From NCBI GenBank assembly GCA_023614405.1, contig CM042694.1, forward strand, positions 355,774,010 through 355,838,009: a DNA stretch of 64,000 bases, written 5' to 3'. The first letter of the stretch is position 1; each line of letters begins with the position of its first letter. Below the pieces are notes generated by a model that was not told where the DNA came from, ran no database searches, and was given only the letters and a program-made list of their open reading frames with translations. The translations under genes and the position numbers were made by a program. Source of the stretch: Avena insularis. Its lineage: Eukaryota > Streptophyta > Magnoliopsida > Poales > Poaceae. Below, piece after piece: positions 1-11,199 of this stretch.

Positions 1-880
1 CTGTAGCTATGAACTCTCCCGCTCGATCCCTTATGCCAATGCAACAACTCTCGAACCTTATAGGATATTCACAACACCACGCTCTTGCGCACGTAGCCGT
101 CGACCACGAACAGTAGTATGCAATCTACTAATTCCCAATGGAACAATAGATCACACTCAATTGCAATTGGTAAAATTCGATCACAGGATAATTCTAGAGG
201 TTCTATAAAGAAACAACTCCAAAATAATTTTAACGTGGTCTAACCCTAAAAACCATGATTTACAGGCCTATATAAAGGCTGTTGGACGTCCAACATAGAG
301 TTGGGGTCAAAACCAAATATATCTCTAACTTTCCTAACTTAAAAGAACTCTATTTGTAAACTGATAGAAAACGTCCATCGACTTGTTTCGGTTGCCGCGC
401 ACAGCTCGTAACAAACCGGGAGACATGCGAGTACCCATTGGAAAGATCTCGGAATTATGTTTCCAACAAGTACTTATTTGCTTAATTCGGAGTTGGTATG
501 TGGAAACCACATCCGTTTCAACTTCAGAACATCTGTCTGTCCGAATTGAACCTTCCTTCTTGGTCGCCTTTCATCTCTCGGCCGCCTTTGTTTTGATGAT
601 CTTCTTTTGCGCCTTTCTCCCGGTCCTCCCTCGCGCATCCTCAGGCGATCATCATGTCGGGCTCCTCTTGTAACCCTTCTCGCTCCGTGCTATGCCTTCT
701 TCTCCCATGTATCTGATCATACAATAGCACAAAGACTTAGGAAATATAAAGTTCTTATAAATGAAAGCATCATGGTCAACTAGGAATGAATTCACCTGAT
801 AGTCATTATTGATTTGACTCAATATTTCCTTCCAGTTTAATCTGTCAGAATCATCATAATCCCTGTATATATCCTCATCA
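1..880 (-). mobile_element. LTR of a chromovirus-type gypsy element, continuing left of the window
   Basis: Read on the minus strand, the first 250 bases match the 3' end of the LTRs at 30063-31036 and 36755-37745, and roughly 560-880 match the 5' part of those LTRs; the middle (about 250-560) is unrelated to them. The minus-strand LTR starts TGATGAGGAT at 880 and encodes the usual C-terminal tail of pol, with residues KNFIFPKSL and CMIRY comparable to ENFILPKSM and CMIRF in the 30-37 kb element. No polypurine tract lies next to it at 881, so it may be a solo LTR. A TATA-like cctatataaagg lies near 268-279. The assignment rests on comparison within the window. Confidence 0.75.
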
Positions 881-881
881 G

Positions 882-959
882 AAAATTGGGACCAAAGTTG
901 TTATTCAACACGACTTGTCATCCCAAACTGATGGACAAACGGAGGTGGTGAACCGTTGG
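882..959 (+). pseudogene. Integrase core fragment of a chromovirus
   Basis: About 26 codons resemble the integrase segment around [13 protein letters not shown], a hallmark of gypsy integrases. The nearly identical stretch in the element at 29988-37745 lies at about 36114-36190. At least one small indel breaks the frame before TDGQTEVV. Nothing else of that pol gene is visible: the left side is replaced by the minus-strand LTR and the right side becomes unrelated sequence within a few codons. I read it as a leftover of an older element into which the LTR inserted. Confidence 0.7.
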
Positions 960-1303
960 ATGTGAACACTAGGCTAGTAAGCGCTGCACCTAGAAGCATG
1001 TCATGTGGGCGGGCGCCTCATCCTCGGCGTGTTAGTTCCTTCTTCGGTATGGCCATCAGAGTCGTCCTCTGTATGACAGTGATGGTTCCAAATACAAGTG
1101 GGGTCGTGACGCATGGCGTGCCTCCGCCCTCTCTACTAGCATGCCTTCCGAGGTGATCGTGGTGCCTACGCCGCCATGGAGAATATGGCGCTCGTCAATT
1201 AAGTGACTCCAACGTAGACAGAACAAATGCAACTTTTTGGTTGTGTAGGAGAGAAGAGATACCAGAGTGATTAGTGAAGATTAATTAGGTGGGATTACAA
1301 GAG
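960..1303. other. Unassigned stretch
   Basis: The sequence holds only a short open frame (956-1156, 66 codons) with no motif I recognise, and no clear similarity to the other repeats in the window. It is moderately GC-rich up to about 1200 and then AT-rich. It may be a host-gene fragment or eroded transposon, and I cannot decide. Confidence 0.4.
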
Positions 1304-1450
1304 ATTGTTATTGCAGCGATACGTGTTGCATTTGGTGCACAATATACAAATTTGAATCAATATGGAAGGTTGGATTTAAGCGGTTTAACGATGGGGATAT
1401 TGGTGCACGTTGGAGGTAGGGAGAATGAAAGATATTTGGTAAGTAATATT
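1304..1450 (+). repeat. Left half of a short Copia-type LTR (split by the Tat element)
   Basis: This stretch ends in ATATT at 1446-1450, which is duplicated at 21189-21193, so it was continuous with the TATA-containing sequence at 21189-21364 before the Tat element inserted. The proposed start at 1304 (TGTTATTGCAG) is a guess from the TGTT consensus. With the right half it would give an LTR of about 320 bp, a size typical of small Copia lineages. Confidence 0.4.
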
Positions 1451-1961
1451 TGTCGGGGATATACTTTCCAGGTATCCTCACAGTCCTCACTAACCAGAGT
1501 GGCCCACTTCGGGTTAGAGCTTTGCTTCACGGGCGGCCCAGTCAGGGAGAAGAGGCGGAGTCCAATCCGGCTACGGGAAGACCCAGAATACTTACCGACT
1601 TAGGCCCATAGTGTTACTTGTAGTTCAAGATGTACTCTATAACCGACTCTCAGTCGTAGCCAGATAGATCTCTCCTGTAAACCATAGGCCGGATATCTAT
1701 ATAAGCCGTCCTAGGGAGAGCCTTTAGGGCACCCTCAATAGTCTACAATCTCAACTCGCACAAGCGAACCCTTGTAACCAATATTCCGGCTCTGCCGTAT
1801 TACTGGATTGCTAGCAGGAGTAGGATCCGTCCAAAGCCGGCGGATTCGAACCTAGGTAAACTTGTGTGCTCACCGTCCCGGAATACCATACGTCTCACAC
1901 CCCTCTCTTCCGCACACCCTGAGGACCCCCTCATGGCGTACTTGTCATCAATCCGACGACA
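1451..1961 (+). repeat. 5' LTR of the Tat element
   Basis: 511 bp, bounded by TG and CA, and aligned almost colinearly with 20680-21188. Small differences such as ATACTTTCC against ATAATTTCC at the start show independent mutation after insertion. It holds the promoter and ends directly before the primer binding site. Confidence 0.93.
1696..1707 (+). promoter_or_regulatory. TATA box of the Tat 5' LTR
   Basis: TCTATATAAGCC lies about 245 bp into the LTR. The 3' LTR has the counterpart ATATATATAAGCC near 20921-20933. This is the usual core promoter position for transcription of the genomic RNA. The call rests on motif and placement only. Confidence 0.65.
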
Positions 1962-1962
1962 G

Positions 1963-1980
1963 TTGGCGCCCACCATGGGG
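1963..1980 (+). other. Primer binding site of the Tat element
   Basis: tggcgcccaccatgggg follows the LTR end by one base. It is a TGGCGCC-type site, diverged from the tRNA-Asp type (TGGCGCCGTTGCCGGGG) seen in the Athila elements here. The gag ATG at 1975-1977 lies inside it. Confidence 0.75.
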
Positions 1981-4107
1981 CAAGTGAGCTTCGGATCTGC
2001 GTTTCGAGCGGAATCTGCAAGAATTGGAATCGGCGAGACTATCACCGTCGGTCGCATCCTCTATGCCAGCGACGTCCCTCTCATCGTTCTCGACGAGACC
2101 TGGATTCCGGCTAGGGAGGTTGTGACTGCCTACACCATCATGTCTTTTGGTGAGATTGATGTTTACATCTGTTTTGCTGAACCGGTCCCACCCACCCCAA
2201 CGGTGATGATAGAGGCAGAGGAAATTTCTGGGTCCCCTTTGTCTGTGGAGGCGGCAGAGTTCCGGATCTCAGGAAACCCTAATCCCACCCAGCCCGCACC
2301 AGTTGTGGAGATGGTGGAGAAATCGAGCTCTGGCGGACTGGCGGTCCAAGTTGAATCTGGAGTGGATCTCCCTGGAGAAGCCGAATCCCAGATCGACCCA
2401 CCCGCTGAAGTCAAAATATAGGAGGAGCATAGCAACGACACTGATTCCGGCTCTGATGACGTCAGGACAGACGGGCCTTTCCTAAGATACACGCTAAGAT
2501 GCATGATGATGCAAAACTCTGGCGTAGATGAAATCCTCGAGACCACCAAACGTTTCGACGAGGCCAATCGCGAGAGCCGTAGGTACCTCAGGAAGCACGC
2601 GTCGCACTTTGTCGGATGTGGGATCCGGATCCGGCTCTGCTGATGCTGAAGATAACACCGACTCTGTGCTGGAGGCGATTGGAACAAACACCGACGTACC
2701 CGCATCCTCGGATGAATCGATGACGTCAGCAGATTTCTGAAAGTTCTCCGCAGAATATGAAGAGGAGTATAACTCCAAAGCTGCAGAGGAAGGAGAAGCC
2801 ATGGATGAAGGATCCGGGGAACACTCTCCCAAAGCGCAGGATGACATGGAAGTCGGAGATGATCCTGAGGTCCAAATGTCCGAAAGTACCGATCAGAGCT
2901 TGACTCCGGGAAACGGACCCAAAGTTGTCTTTGCTACCGGCACTGCCAAGAAGGCAAAGAAGAAGAACAAGAAGAACAAGACCCCGACAAAAGACCCTCC
3001 GACAGAGGAGGTGATTGCCGAGGAATACGAGGAAGACTCGGATGTAGCGCTTATCCCAGACGAGCCCAAAAAAGAAGAATAGGTAGATAGACACGTGATC
3101 ACTGAAGGTGCGCGTAAACTCATTGATGCTGCATTAACCACACCTATTCCTACAGCTGCAGAACTTACTGCTGAAGAACTGGACGAGAGGGCACAGACCC
3201 TAGAAGCGTGTCATCAAGTACTCCTCGATGAAGCCAAAAACATTGAGGAGGAAAAGAAACGCATGGCATCTATGGAGAAGTACAACTCCAAGCAATACCA
3301 GAAGACCAGGAAGCGTCATACTAATGACAACCAATTCCCGCAGATTCACGCCGTCCTTTTCGGAGAGGAAATGGGGAAGCCTCAGAAAGATAGCAAAGGG
3401 GATTGGGTGTATCCAACCCAAAGATCAGAACACGCTAGGCCCGAGAGATTCTATCGGCTAATCCAGGCCCGGAGCATATCCGGTTGGGCATCAAGTTACT
3501 CAACAAGGGACTGGAGCAGCAAAAGGTCGCCATGTCCGAAAGTCAAAAGCTGGTCTCTGATTCTGACCAGTGTCGCACAGATCCGGCATGGGCTGACGTA
3601 AGACCCCAGCGCGTTCCGGAGCAGCACCACCGTTCCGATCGCCGGGAGGAGAATTACTCAAGAACCGGATCTTCGGGACAGCACCACAAAGCTGCCCGTG
3701 ACTGGCGTAACATTAACCCAGTTGCGGAGCAAGAGGCAATTGTTGCACTGAATCCGAGGAACCCGCCCCGGCGAGAGTCGAAAGACCGCAGGGACGATGA
3801 TAAATAGAAATGTCGAGAGGAGGATCAACAAAGAATGCCACCTCCTAGACATGCAAGCCGCTCGGATGACGGGCGAAGGAACGACGGACACCGTGCTGAG
3901 ACAAGCCGGCAGGGGGCTCGTCACAATGAAGACCCTCCCTAGAACCGGAATAATGACGCTCCGGACGGAGGCCGGCGATCAACCGGAAATAACCCAGCTG
4001 CTCCACCCTCTCCACCAAGTAGCCATCACAACGGCTCCCAAGGAGGCCAGGGAGGGCGTCGTGGTGGAGGAGGTGGTGGCAGAAGCCGAAGTCCGGCTCC
4101 AAGGCAC
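1975..4107 (+). pseudogene. gag: gag, N-terminal part, Tat element (interrupted)
   Basis: The first possible start is the ATG at 1975, inside the primer binding site; the protein begins MGQVSFGSAF. The frame runs to a TAG at 2419-2421 and can be read beyond it (DTDSGSDD). After a frame change, an acidic and lysine-rich segment (AKKAKKKNKKNK near 2945-2985) follows, then a TAG at 3080-3082, then a helical Glu/Lys-rich part (about 3095-3420) with LDERAQTLEAC and EEEKKRMASMEKY. The last part is Arg/Ser/Asp-rich with RRGGGGGG near 4045-4080. At 4108 a nested element splits the gene, which resumes at 11200. Several stops and frameshifts make it a pseudogene. It would form the structural particle protein. 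Confidence 0.8.
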
Positions 4108-5733
4108 TGATGGCTCTGTGTATGGCACCCAGAAAAGTGCTGGTGCGATGATGATGTAGAGCTCGTTGGGAACCCCAAGAGGAAGGTATGATGAGCACAA
4201 CAGCAAGTTTCCCTCAGTTATAAAACCAAGGTTTAATTGAACTAGTAGGAGCAAGGAAACACCCCAAAGGTGTTACTAGCTGAGCTTTGGCAGGGCACAC
4301 TACCGGTGCTAGTAGCAACGTGGAGACCTGCACAACACAACCACAGAACTTTGTCCCCAACTTGCGATGAGGTTGTCAATCTCATCATGTTTTGTGGAAA
4401 ACAAAGGATTAAACGTATCGAATGGAAAGAAGTAAAAGGTTGCAGAAAGTAAACACAAAGCAGTAAACAGTTTATAGATTGTATGTAAAAGACAAAGACC
4501 GGGATCCATAGTTCACTAGAGGTGGCTCTCCTTAAGATAGATAACATGCTGGGTGAACAAATTACAGCGGGGCAATTGACAAACATCTAGAAAGCAATAC
4601 ATGCATATACTAATCATCTTGACTCCTTTGGAACTTGATTGGGCATTACAACATTATACATAGACCGCCATCCAACTACATCTATGACTAATAATCCATC
4701 TTCAGGTTATCATCCGAAACCCCTCCAGTATTAAGTTGCAAGCAACAGATTATTACTTTATGAACTGCATGTAAAGTAAACAATACGATTGTTCTATGAA
4801 CAAAGGATTGTTGTTTTCTCCCTAGTAGCAACAGCACATCTAGTACCTTAGAGATTTCTGTCACTTCCCCAGTTACGGAGGCATGAACCCACTATCGAGC
4901 ATAAATACTAACTCTTGGAGTTGCTAGCATCTACTTGGCCAAGATAGCTACTAACAACGGAAAGCATGTAAGATCACAAATAACAAAGACATGATAGAAT
5001 CAATAATCAATCTGAAATAGCATCTCAATATCCATCGGATCCCCGCAAACACAACATGCCGAATTACAAATAGATGATCTTGATCATGAACGGAGCTCAC
5101 AAGATCTAGATATGAAAGCACAAAGGAGGAGAACCAGCCATCTAGCTACTACATGGATCCGTAGTCCAAGGATGAACTACTCACGCATCACACCGGAGGC
5201 TTGCATGGTGATGAAGAAGGCCTCCAGGGTGAATTCCCCTCTCCGGCAGGGTGCCGGGAAGTGCTTCAGATCCCTCCCGATCTAGGGATGAAGATGATGG
5301 CGGCTACAGACTCTTTCGTTGATTTTTTATCGGGCCCTTAGGGTTTTCGTCCCGAGGCCAATATATAGGCGGAAGGAGAGGCCGAGGGGGTGCCAGGAGC
5401 GGCCACACCACCCCCTGGCACGGGCCAGGCCAGGCCGTGCGGCCAGGTGGTATGGTGGCCCCTAGCCCCTCTCCGTGTCGTATTCTGGCACTTGATGACA
5501 TTCGGAAAAATAGGCACTTTGGCTTTTGTCCCGTCCAATTCCGAGAATATTCATTTTCGGACTTTCCTGGAACCAAAAACAGCAGAAAATAGGCAGCTGG
5601 CACTGTGGCTCTGGTTAATAGGTTAGTCCAAGAAATCATATGAAAAGTACTCCAAAGTTGGAACAAAACACAAGAAAGTGGATAAAACCAAGCATGGAAC
5701 ATCAAAAATTATAATTACATTTGGAATGTATCA
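4108..5733 (-). repeat. 3' LTR of the nested Athila-type element
   Basis: 1626 bp. On minus it starts TGATACATTCC and ends with the sequence complementary to TGATGGCTCTG at 4108. It matches 9567-11194 over its whole length. On minus it carries a TATA-like block (reverse complement of AATATATAGG near 5359-5368) downstream of a GC-rich segment. Confidence 0.92.
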
Positions 5734-8501
5734 ACATTTCCAAGCTTAACTCCTGCTCGTCCTCGAGTAGGTAAGTGATAAAAAGAAAGAATAATTTTTG
5801 AGGTGACATGCACCATCAAAGACTTGATCAAAGTATTTGTAAAACATTCAAAGTTGGGATCATAGTACTTCAATCATAACATGAAAGACAAAGTTCTAGC
5901 AATAGGACAAAGAAACTATGATGCAACATAAAAAGACACAAACAAAAGATTCATGAATAATAATGCTTTGCAAGATGTTTCTTTGTTTCACATAAAGAAA
6001 ACATAGCATAATAGTATTGAGCTTGTCCCTCATAGAGTAGCAAATATAAATGCATAGGACACCTTCAAAGTTTATAAGAGTGACTAGATACAATAGTTTA
6101 AAACAAGCAATATCAAAGTATGCATCAATCAACTAGTCTTGGGACAATGCACATAGAACTAAGAATGGGCACTATACTCTCAAAGTAAGTGCATAAAGAT
6201 AGAAGGTGGAGACTCAATATAATGGTGGAAGAAAGGCCTTTGTAAAAGGAAGTAGGGATTCAAGTCTCATAAAGAGCTTCTAAAAATTATGGTACTTATA
6301 GCTTTCAGCTCTCATTGCCCCTATCATAAGCATCTTGAAGTGATTAAGGTTAAAGTGAACAAACTATGGTGTACATGCTTGACGAAGTATAAGTAAGAAA
6401 TCTAATGTCTCTTGTATACGAGGGCCGCTCCTCATGCTACTCAAGTTTAGTCACCGGTAAGTTCTTGTCATCGTAAGTATATGTGTCTCATAGAGAACCG
6501 CCAACAGGGTACCCCTTGCCCGATGATACGGAAGAAACCCCATATCAAAATGACAAAGCAAGCAGACAACGAGCATCTCAGCATTCTTATTTACCATGGG
6601 ATTATGGTGCTTTTTTCTCTCTTTCCTCTTTTCATAGTATCTCTTTTTTTCTCAATATAGGATTCCTTTTTTTATAAGAAGAATGCTTCATAGATAGCTC
6701 ATTATGGTTACGCTGCAGGTTTCCACCATGTCAGCATGGATTAGACCAGCGGCCCAGGCGTTTCTCTAACACATATACATAACTCCATGGACTTACAAGC
6801 TCCCCTTTCATTTCACACCGACGACATCCATATACAAAAGAGCATGATATCAACTAGGTACAAGTACCAAGTGCAATGTTGAAAGCGTTCCCCATGAAAG
6901 CATGGTTCTACTAATTCCCAACAAATAAGTGCAAGCATATACAACATAGAAGACACAATGGTTCAAGTTTATTAAGGGCATGTAAAGTAAAGTGTGCCAT
7001 CAAGTTTGTGCGAGCTTTAATCACTAGTTTTCTCATAACAAGTTTAATTTGGAAGGTAAACAAAAGCATGAATATACTTGAAATAGCATAAGCTAATAGG
7101 TAGGTATGGTGGACTCTTTGGAATAACTTGGTTTAGGGAGTTGGATGCATGAGCGGAACTCATACTTTGTTGTGGAGGCTAGCAGAAGACTGGGAGCGAC
7201 AAACTAAGAGAGCAATAATGGCCATAATCATGCAGAGGGACAAAACATCATTGATCAAAGCATAAAGTGATACTACAAGTTGAAAACTAAAGGATCATAA
7301 AGGATATGGTGACTTGAGATAGTCATAACATGGTGTGAGCATGCGCCAAGTCAACCCAAATAAAGCATCAAAGGAGAATACCACTATACTATGCTTTAAT
7401 ATGCTAAAACAACGCATGATTCATCCAAGGCACATTAAGCAATCTCAATTGTTTATAACAAGTCATGCTACATCAAAGAATACTAAGCATAAATCCAAAA
7501 CAATATCAAGCATGGCATGACAAAGCATAGGCCACAGTCAAAAACGAGCTCTTTTTACCACATAAGCATGAACTTTCCTACTCTTTTCCAAACGAAACCA
7601 AACTATTTGCAAACCAATGTATGAAAGAGGGGGTCCAACCAAATTTATTCAGAAAACTAAGCACACCAAAGCAAACGAAAAAACAAAATAAAAACGAAAA
7701 ACAAGACGCTCCAAGAACAACACAACTGTGTATGAAACAATAAAAATGAAGCGCTTGGAAGAAATCTGGGATTTCATTGATGAAGGAGGGGGATGCCTTG
7801 GGCATCCCCAAGCTTTGACGCTTTTACTTCTTGGAGATTTCTTGGGGTGACACGCGTGGCATCCCCAAGCTTGAGCTTTAGTCCATCCTTTATCTCATTA
7901 CTCATTCTTTCCATACACCTGAAATTTTTCCTTCATACAAAACTTCACACAATCTTTATTAGCAACATTAGTGCACTCAAGATAAAAGGTCCTTAGGTTC
8001 AGTTCTAACACCAATAAACTTTCATTAGAATACTAGATACTGTAGCACTTCCCTCAAAAAGCTCAATTCCCCAAAAGAACTCAAAAAGGAACCAACAAGA
8101 AGCAAATGCAGAAAATGGCAGAAATCTGTCAAAACAGACCAGCAGGTAAAGACGAATTTTTTCGAAGACCTTCTGTTGCTCAAATCAAAAAGTGTTGAAC
8201 TAACGAAAGTTAGATAACAACCTGGGGCAGAAGCACAAAAATGCACGTCTCAAAAAGATGTTCAGAGATTTTACACGAATTGTTACGGTGAAGCACAGAA
8301 ATCTGTTTCGGGACAGCAACTTTCCCAATCATTACTTCTCTCTCATTAGAGGTTACTCTTGGCAAAAAAAGCAAATAAAAAGGATAAGGAGCGGTTATTA
8401 CTAAGTAATAACTTCCAAGACTCATCTAAAACTTTTGGGTTATCTCCCAATAAGTACTTTTCTTTAACGCCTTTAAGTTAGGCATAAGAAGCAAGAAAGA
8501 A
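5734..8501 (-). other. Non-coding interior of the Athila-type element, with polypurine tract
   Basis: Next to the 3' LTR, the minus strand reads GAGGACGAGCAGGAGTTAAG (about 5746-5765), the conserved Athila polypurine region. The remaining 2.7 kb has stops in all frames and no pol motif. At 7788-7873 a block twice contains GCATCCCCAAGCTT, and GGGGATGCC/GGCATCCCC forms a hairpin at 7788-7809. Autonomous Athila elements would place RT, RNase H and integrase in this region. Confidence 0.75.
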
Positions 8502-9361
8502 TCAACTGTTCTCAAATGAAGAAGCATTAAGACCAAATTTCTTGCCCTTACCTCTCTTATTTTTATTCTTAACCTTGGGGAAAATATGATTGTTTGGTGG
8601 ATAAGAAAGGTGCATGGTCCCCTTTCCCACATCTATTATTGCTCCAAGGAGTTCTAATAGGGACATTCCAAGTGTAATTTGTCCTTTTCCTGCACATTCA
8701 ATAACAAGATAATCAATAGAAATCGTTTTCCCCAGGATCTTTGTAAACACTCCTTCAGCTATTCCAAGAGGAAATATGGTAGTATTATTAGCAAGAGATA
8801 TTTCTTTTCCTCCTTCAGTGAGCCCCCAAGTATTTAGAGATTTACAAATATCTTTGGGCATAAGACAACATTCAGACATGATATCACAGCGAGCTTGAAA
8901 AGTTTCAGTGTTCATCTCAATCTTTACTATAGGAAACCACTTTGATGGTTCAGAGTTTATTGGAACATAATTGTGATGCTCCCTAAGCGTGTTATAGCAA
9001 TTTTCTAAACTAGTAGTGCTAGCCTCAAGAGTGTTCAACCTAGCAAATATTTTTGCGAAAGAAATATCAGTTTGTCTAGGCATGTTGTAAGTGAGGATCA
9101 ATTTCTTTATAGCATTAATAGCATCATCCTCATTACATTGGAGGAAATCTCCTCCCACAACAACATCTAAAGCATATTTATAGCAAAGAGCAATTTCAAG
9201 GTAAAAACTGCTAAGGAACAAGCTTTGAGTTAGTTTAGGCTCAGTTTTTCATGTAGATCAGAGATTCTAGACCAAGCTTCTTTAAAACTTTCCTCAATTC
9301 CTTGTTTAAAAGTTAAAATCATTTCCTCGGGTGACATAGTGAATGGAGCAAGGCTAGACAT
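8502..9361 (-). pseudogene. Reduced gag-protease gene of the Athila-type element
   Basis: On minus the gene starts with ATG at 9361-9359 (MSSLAPFT). One frameshift near 9240 is needed to join the long frame that continues to 8502, giving about 286 residues. The C-terminal half resembles an Athila retropepsin: RCDIMSECCLMPKDI stands where intact copies have LCDLG-x-x-VMP, and TLGMSLLELLGAIID stands for the LGRPFL-x-x-AGA flap motif. The catalytic Asp is kept but the following Leu-Gly is Ile-Met, so activity is unlikely. The capsid region is almost entirely missing compared with the about 890-codon gag-PR at 60912-63587. The gene ends in a Lys-rich tail. It is an internally deleted derivative. 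Confidence 0.75.
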
Positions 9362-9538
9362 AATGAGATAGGAACTAATTTTTTGTGTGTTTTTGATAAA
9401 GAAAGCAAACTAGTAAAACTATTTTTTTGTGTTTTTGATAAAGAAACAAGCAAACAAAGCAAAAAAACTAAGCAAAACAAAAACAACAAAGTAAAGAGAT
9501 TGGTTATGACGGACTCCCCTTGTGAAGATGTCCTTGAC

Positions 9539-9556
9539 TCCCCGGCAACGGCGCCA
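9539..9556 (-). other. Primer binding site of the Athila-type element
   Basis: The reverse complement is TGGCGCCGTTGCCGGGGA, the site complementary to the 3' end of tRNA-Asp used by many plant gypsy elements. It lies 10 bp inside the right LTR and fixes the minus orientation. Confidence 0.9.
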
Positions 9557-9566
9557 GAAAAATGCT

Positions 9567-11194
9567 TGATGGCTCTGTGTATGGCGCCCAAAAAAGCGCT
9601 AGTGCGATGATGATGTAGAGCTCGTTGGGAACCCCAAGAGGAAGGTATGATGAGCACAGCAGCAAGTTTCCCTCAGTTATGAAACCAAGGTTTAATCGAA
9701 CCAGTAGGAGCAAGGAAACACCCTAAAAATGTTACTAGCTGAGCTTTGGCATGGCGCACTACCGGTGCTAGTAGCAACGTGGAGACCTGCACAACACAAC
9801 CACAGAACTTTGTCCCCAACTTGCGATGAGGTTGTCAATCTCACCATGTTTTTCGGAAAAAAAGGATTAAACGTATCGAATGGAAAGAAGTAAAAGGTTG
9901 CAAAAGGTAAACACAAAGCAGTAAACAGTTTATAGATTGTATGTAAAAGACAAGGACCGGGATCCATAGTTCACTAGAGGTGGCTCTCCTTAAGATAGAT
10001 AACATGCTGGGTGAACAAATTACAGCAGGGCAATTGACAAACATCGAGAAAGCAATACATGCATATACTAATCATCTTGACTCCTTTGGAACTTGATTGG
10101 GCATTACAACATTATACATAGACCGCCATCCAACTACATCTATGACTAATAATCCACCTTCAGGTTATCATCCGAACCCCCTCCAGTATTAAGTTGCAAG
10201 CAACAAATTATTGTTTACAAACTGCGTGTAAAGTAAACAATACGATTGTTCTATGAACAAAGGATTGTTGTTTTCTCCCTAGTAGCAACATCACATCTAG
10301 TACCTTAGAGATTTCTGTCACTTCCCCAGATTACCAGAGGCATGAACCCACTATCGAGCATAAATACTAACTCTTGGAGTTGCTAGCATCTACTTGGCCA
10401 AGATAGCTACTAACAACAGAATGCATGCAAGATCACAAATAACAAAGACATGATAGAATCAATAATCAATCTGAAATAGCATCTCAATATCCATCGGATC
10501 CCCGCAAACACAACATGCAGAATTACAAATAGATGATCTTGATCATGAACGGAGCTCACAAGATCTAGACATGAAAGCACAAAGGAGGAGAACCAGCCAT
10601 CTAGCTACTACATGGATCCGTAGTCCAAGGATGAACTACTCACGCATCACACTGGAGGCTTGCATGGTGATGAAGAAGGCCTCCAGGGTGAATTCCCCTC
10701 TCCGGCAGGGTGCCAGGAAGAGCTTCAGATCCCTCCCGATCTAGGGATGGAGATGATGGCGGCTATAGACTCTTTCGTGGATTTTTGATCGGGCCCTTAG
10801 GGTTTTCGTCCCGAGGGCAATATATAAGCGGAAGGAGAGGCCGAGGGGGTGCCGGGAGTGGCCACACCACCCCCTGGCGCGGGCCAGGCCTAGCCGCGCG
10901 GCCAGGTGGTGTGGTGGCCCCCTAGACCCTCTCCGTCTCGTATTCTGGCACTTGATGACATCCGGAAAAATAGGAACTTTAGCTTTTGTCCCGTCCAATT
11001 CCGAGAATATTCATTTTTTGACTTTTCCTGGAACCAAAAATAGTAGAAAACAGGCAGCTGGCACTGTGGCTCTTGTTAATAGGTTAGTCCAAGAAATCAT
11101 ATGAAAAGTACTCCAAAGTTGGAACAAAACACAAGAAAGTGGATAAAACCAAGCATGGAACATCAAAAATTATAGATACATTTGCAATGTATCA
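9567..11194 (-). repeat. 5' LTR of the nested Athila-type element
   Basis: 1628 bp, the partner of 4108-5733. The outer end (TGATACATTG on minus) abuts the duplication GGCAC at 11195-11199. The GC-rich block with repeated gccaggcc-type words at 10850-10930 lies upstream of the TATA box on minus. Confidence 0.92.
10821..10828 (-). promoter_or_regulatory. TATA box of the Athila-type 5' LTR
   Basis: CTTATATA on minus, preceded by a GC-rich segment and followed by about 1.25 kb of LTR. It sits in the same place as AATATATAGG of the other LTR. Motif-based call. Confidence 0.55.
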
Positions 11195-11199
11195 GGCAC

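Larger units (their letters stand above)
4108..11194 (-). mobile_element. Non-autonomous Athila-type gypsy element nested in gag
   Basis: LTRs of about 1.63 kb (4108-5733 and 9567-11194), bounded by TG and CA, are flanked by the exact duplication GGCAC (4103-4107 and 11195-11199). The primer binding site (reverse complement of 9539-9556, TGGCGCCGTTGCCGGGGA) adjoins the right LTR and the polypurine tract adjoins the left one, so the element reads on minus. The 3.8-kb interior holds one short gag-protease frame and no RT, RNase H or integrase, so it must have been mobilised in trans. The LTRs are very similar to each other apart from point changes and small indels, which suggests a younger insertion than its host element. 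Confidence 0.93.

Noticed and set aside
5304..5705. Minus-strand frame of 133 codons in the Athila-type LTR
   Set aside because: It lies in the LTR, is disrupted in the partner LTR at 10741-11194, and shows only composition-driven Pro/Arg/Gly content.
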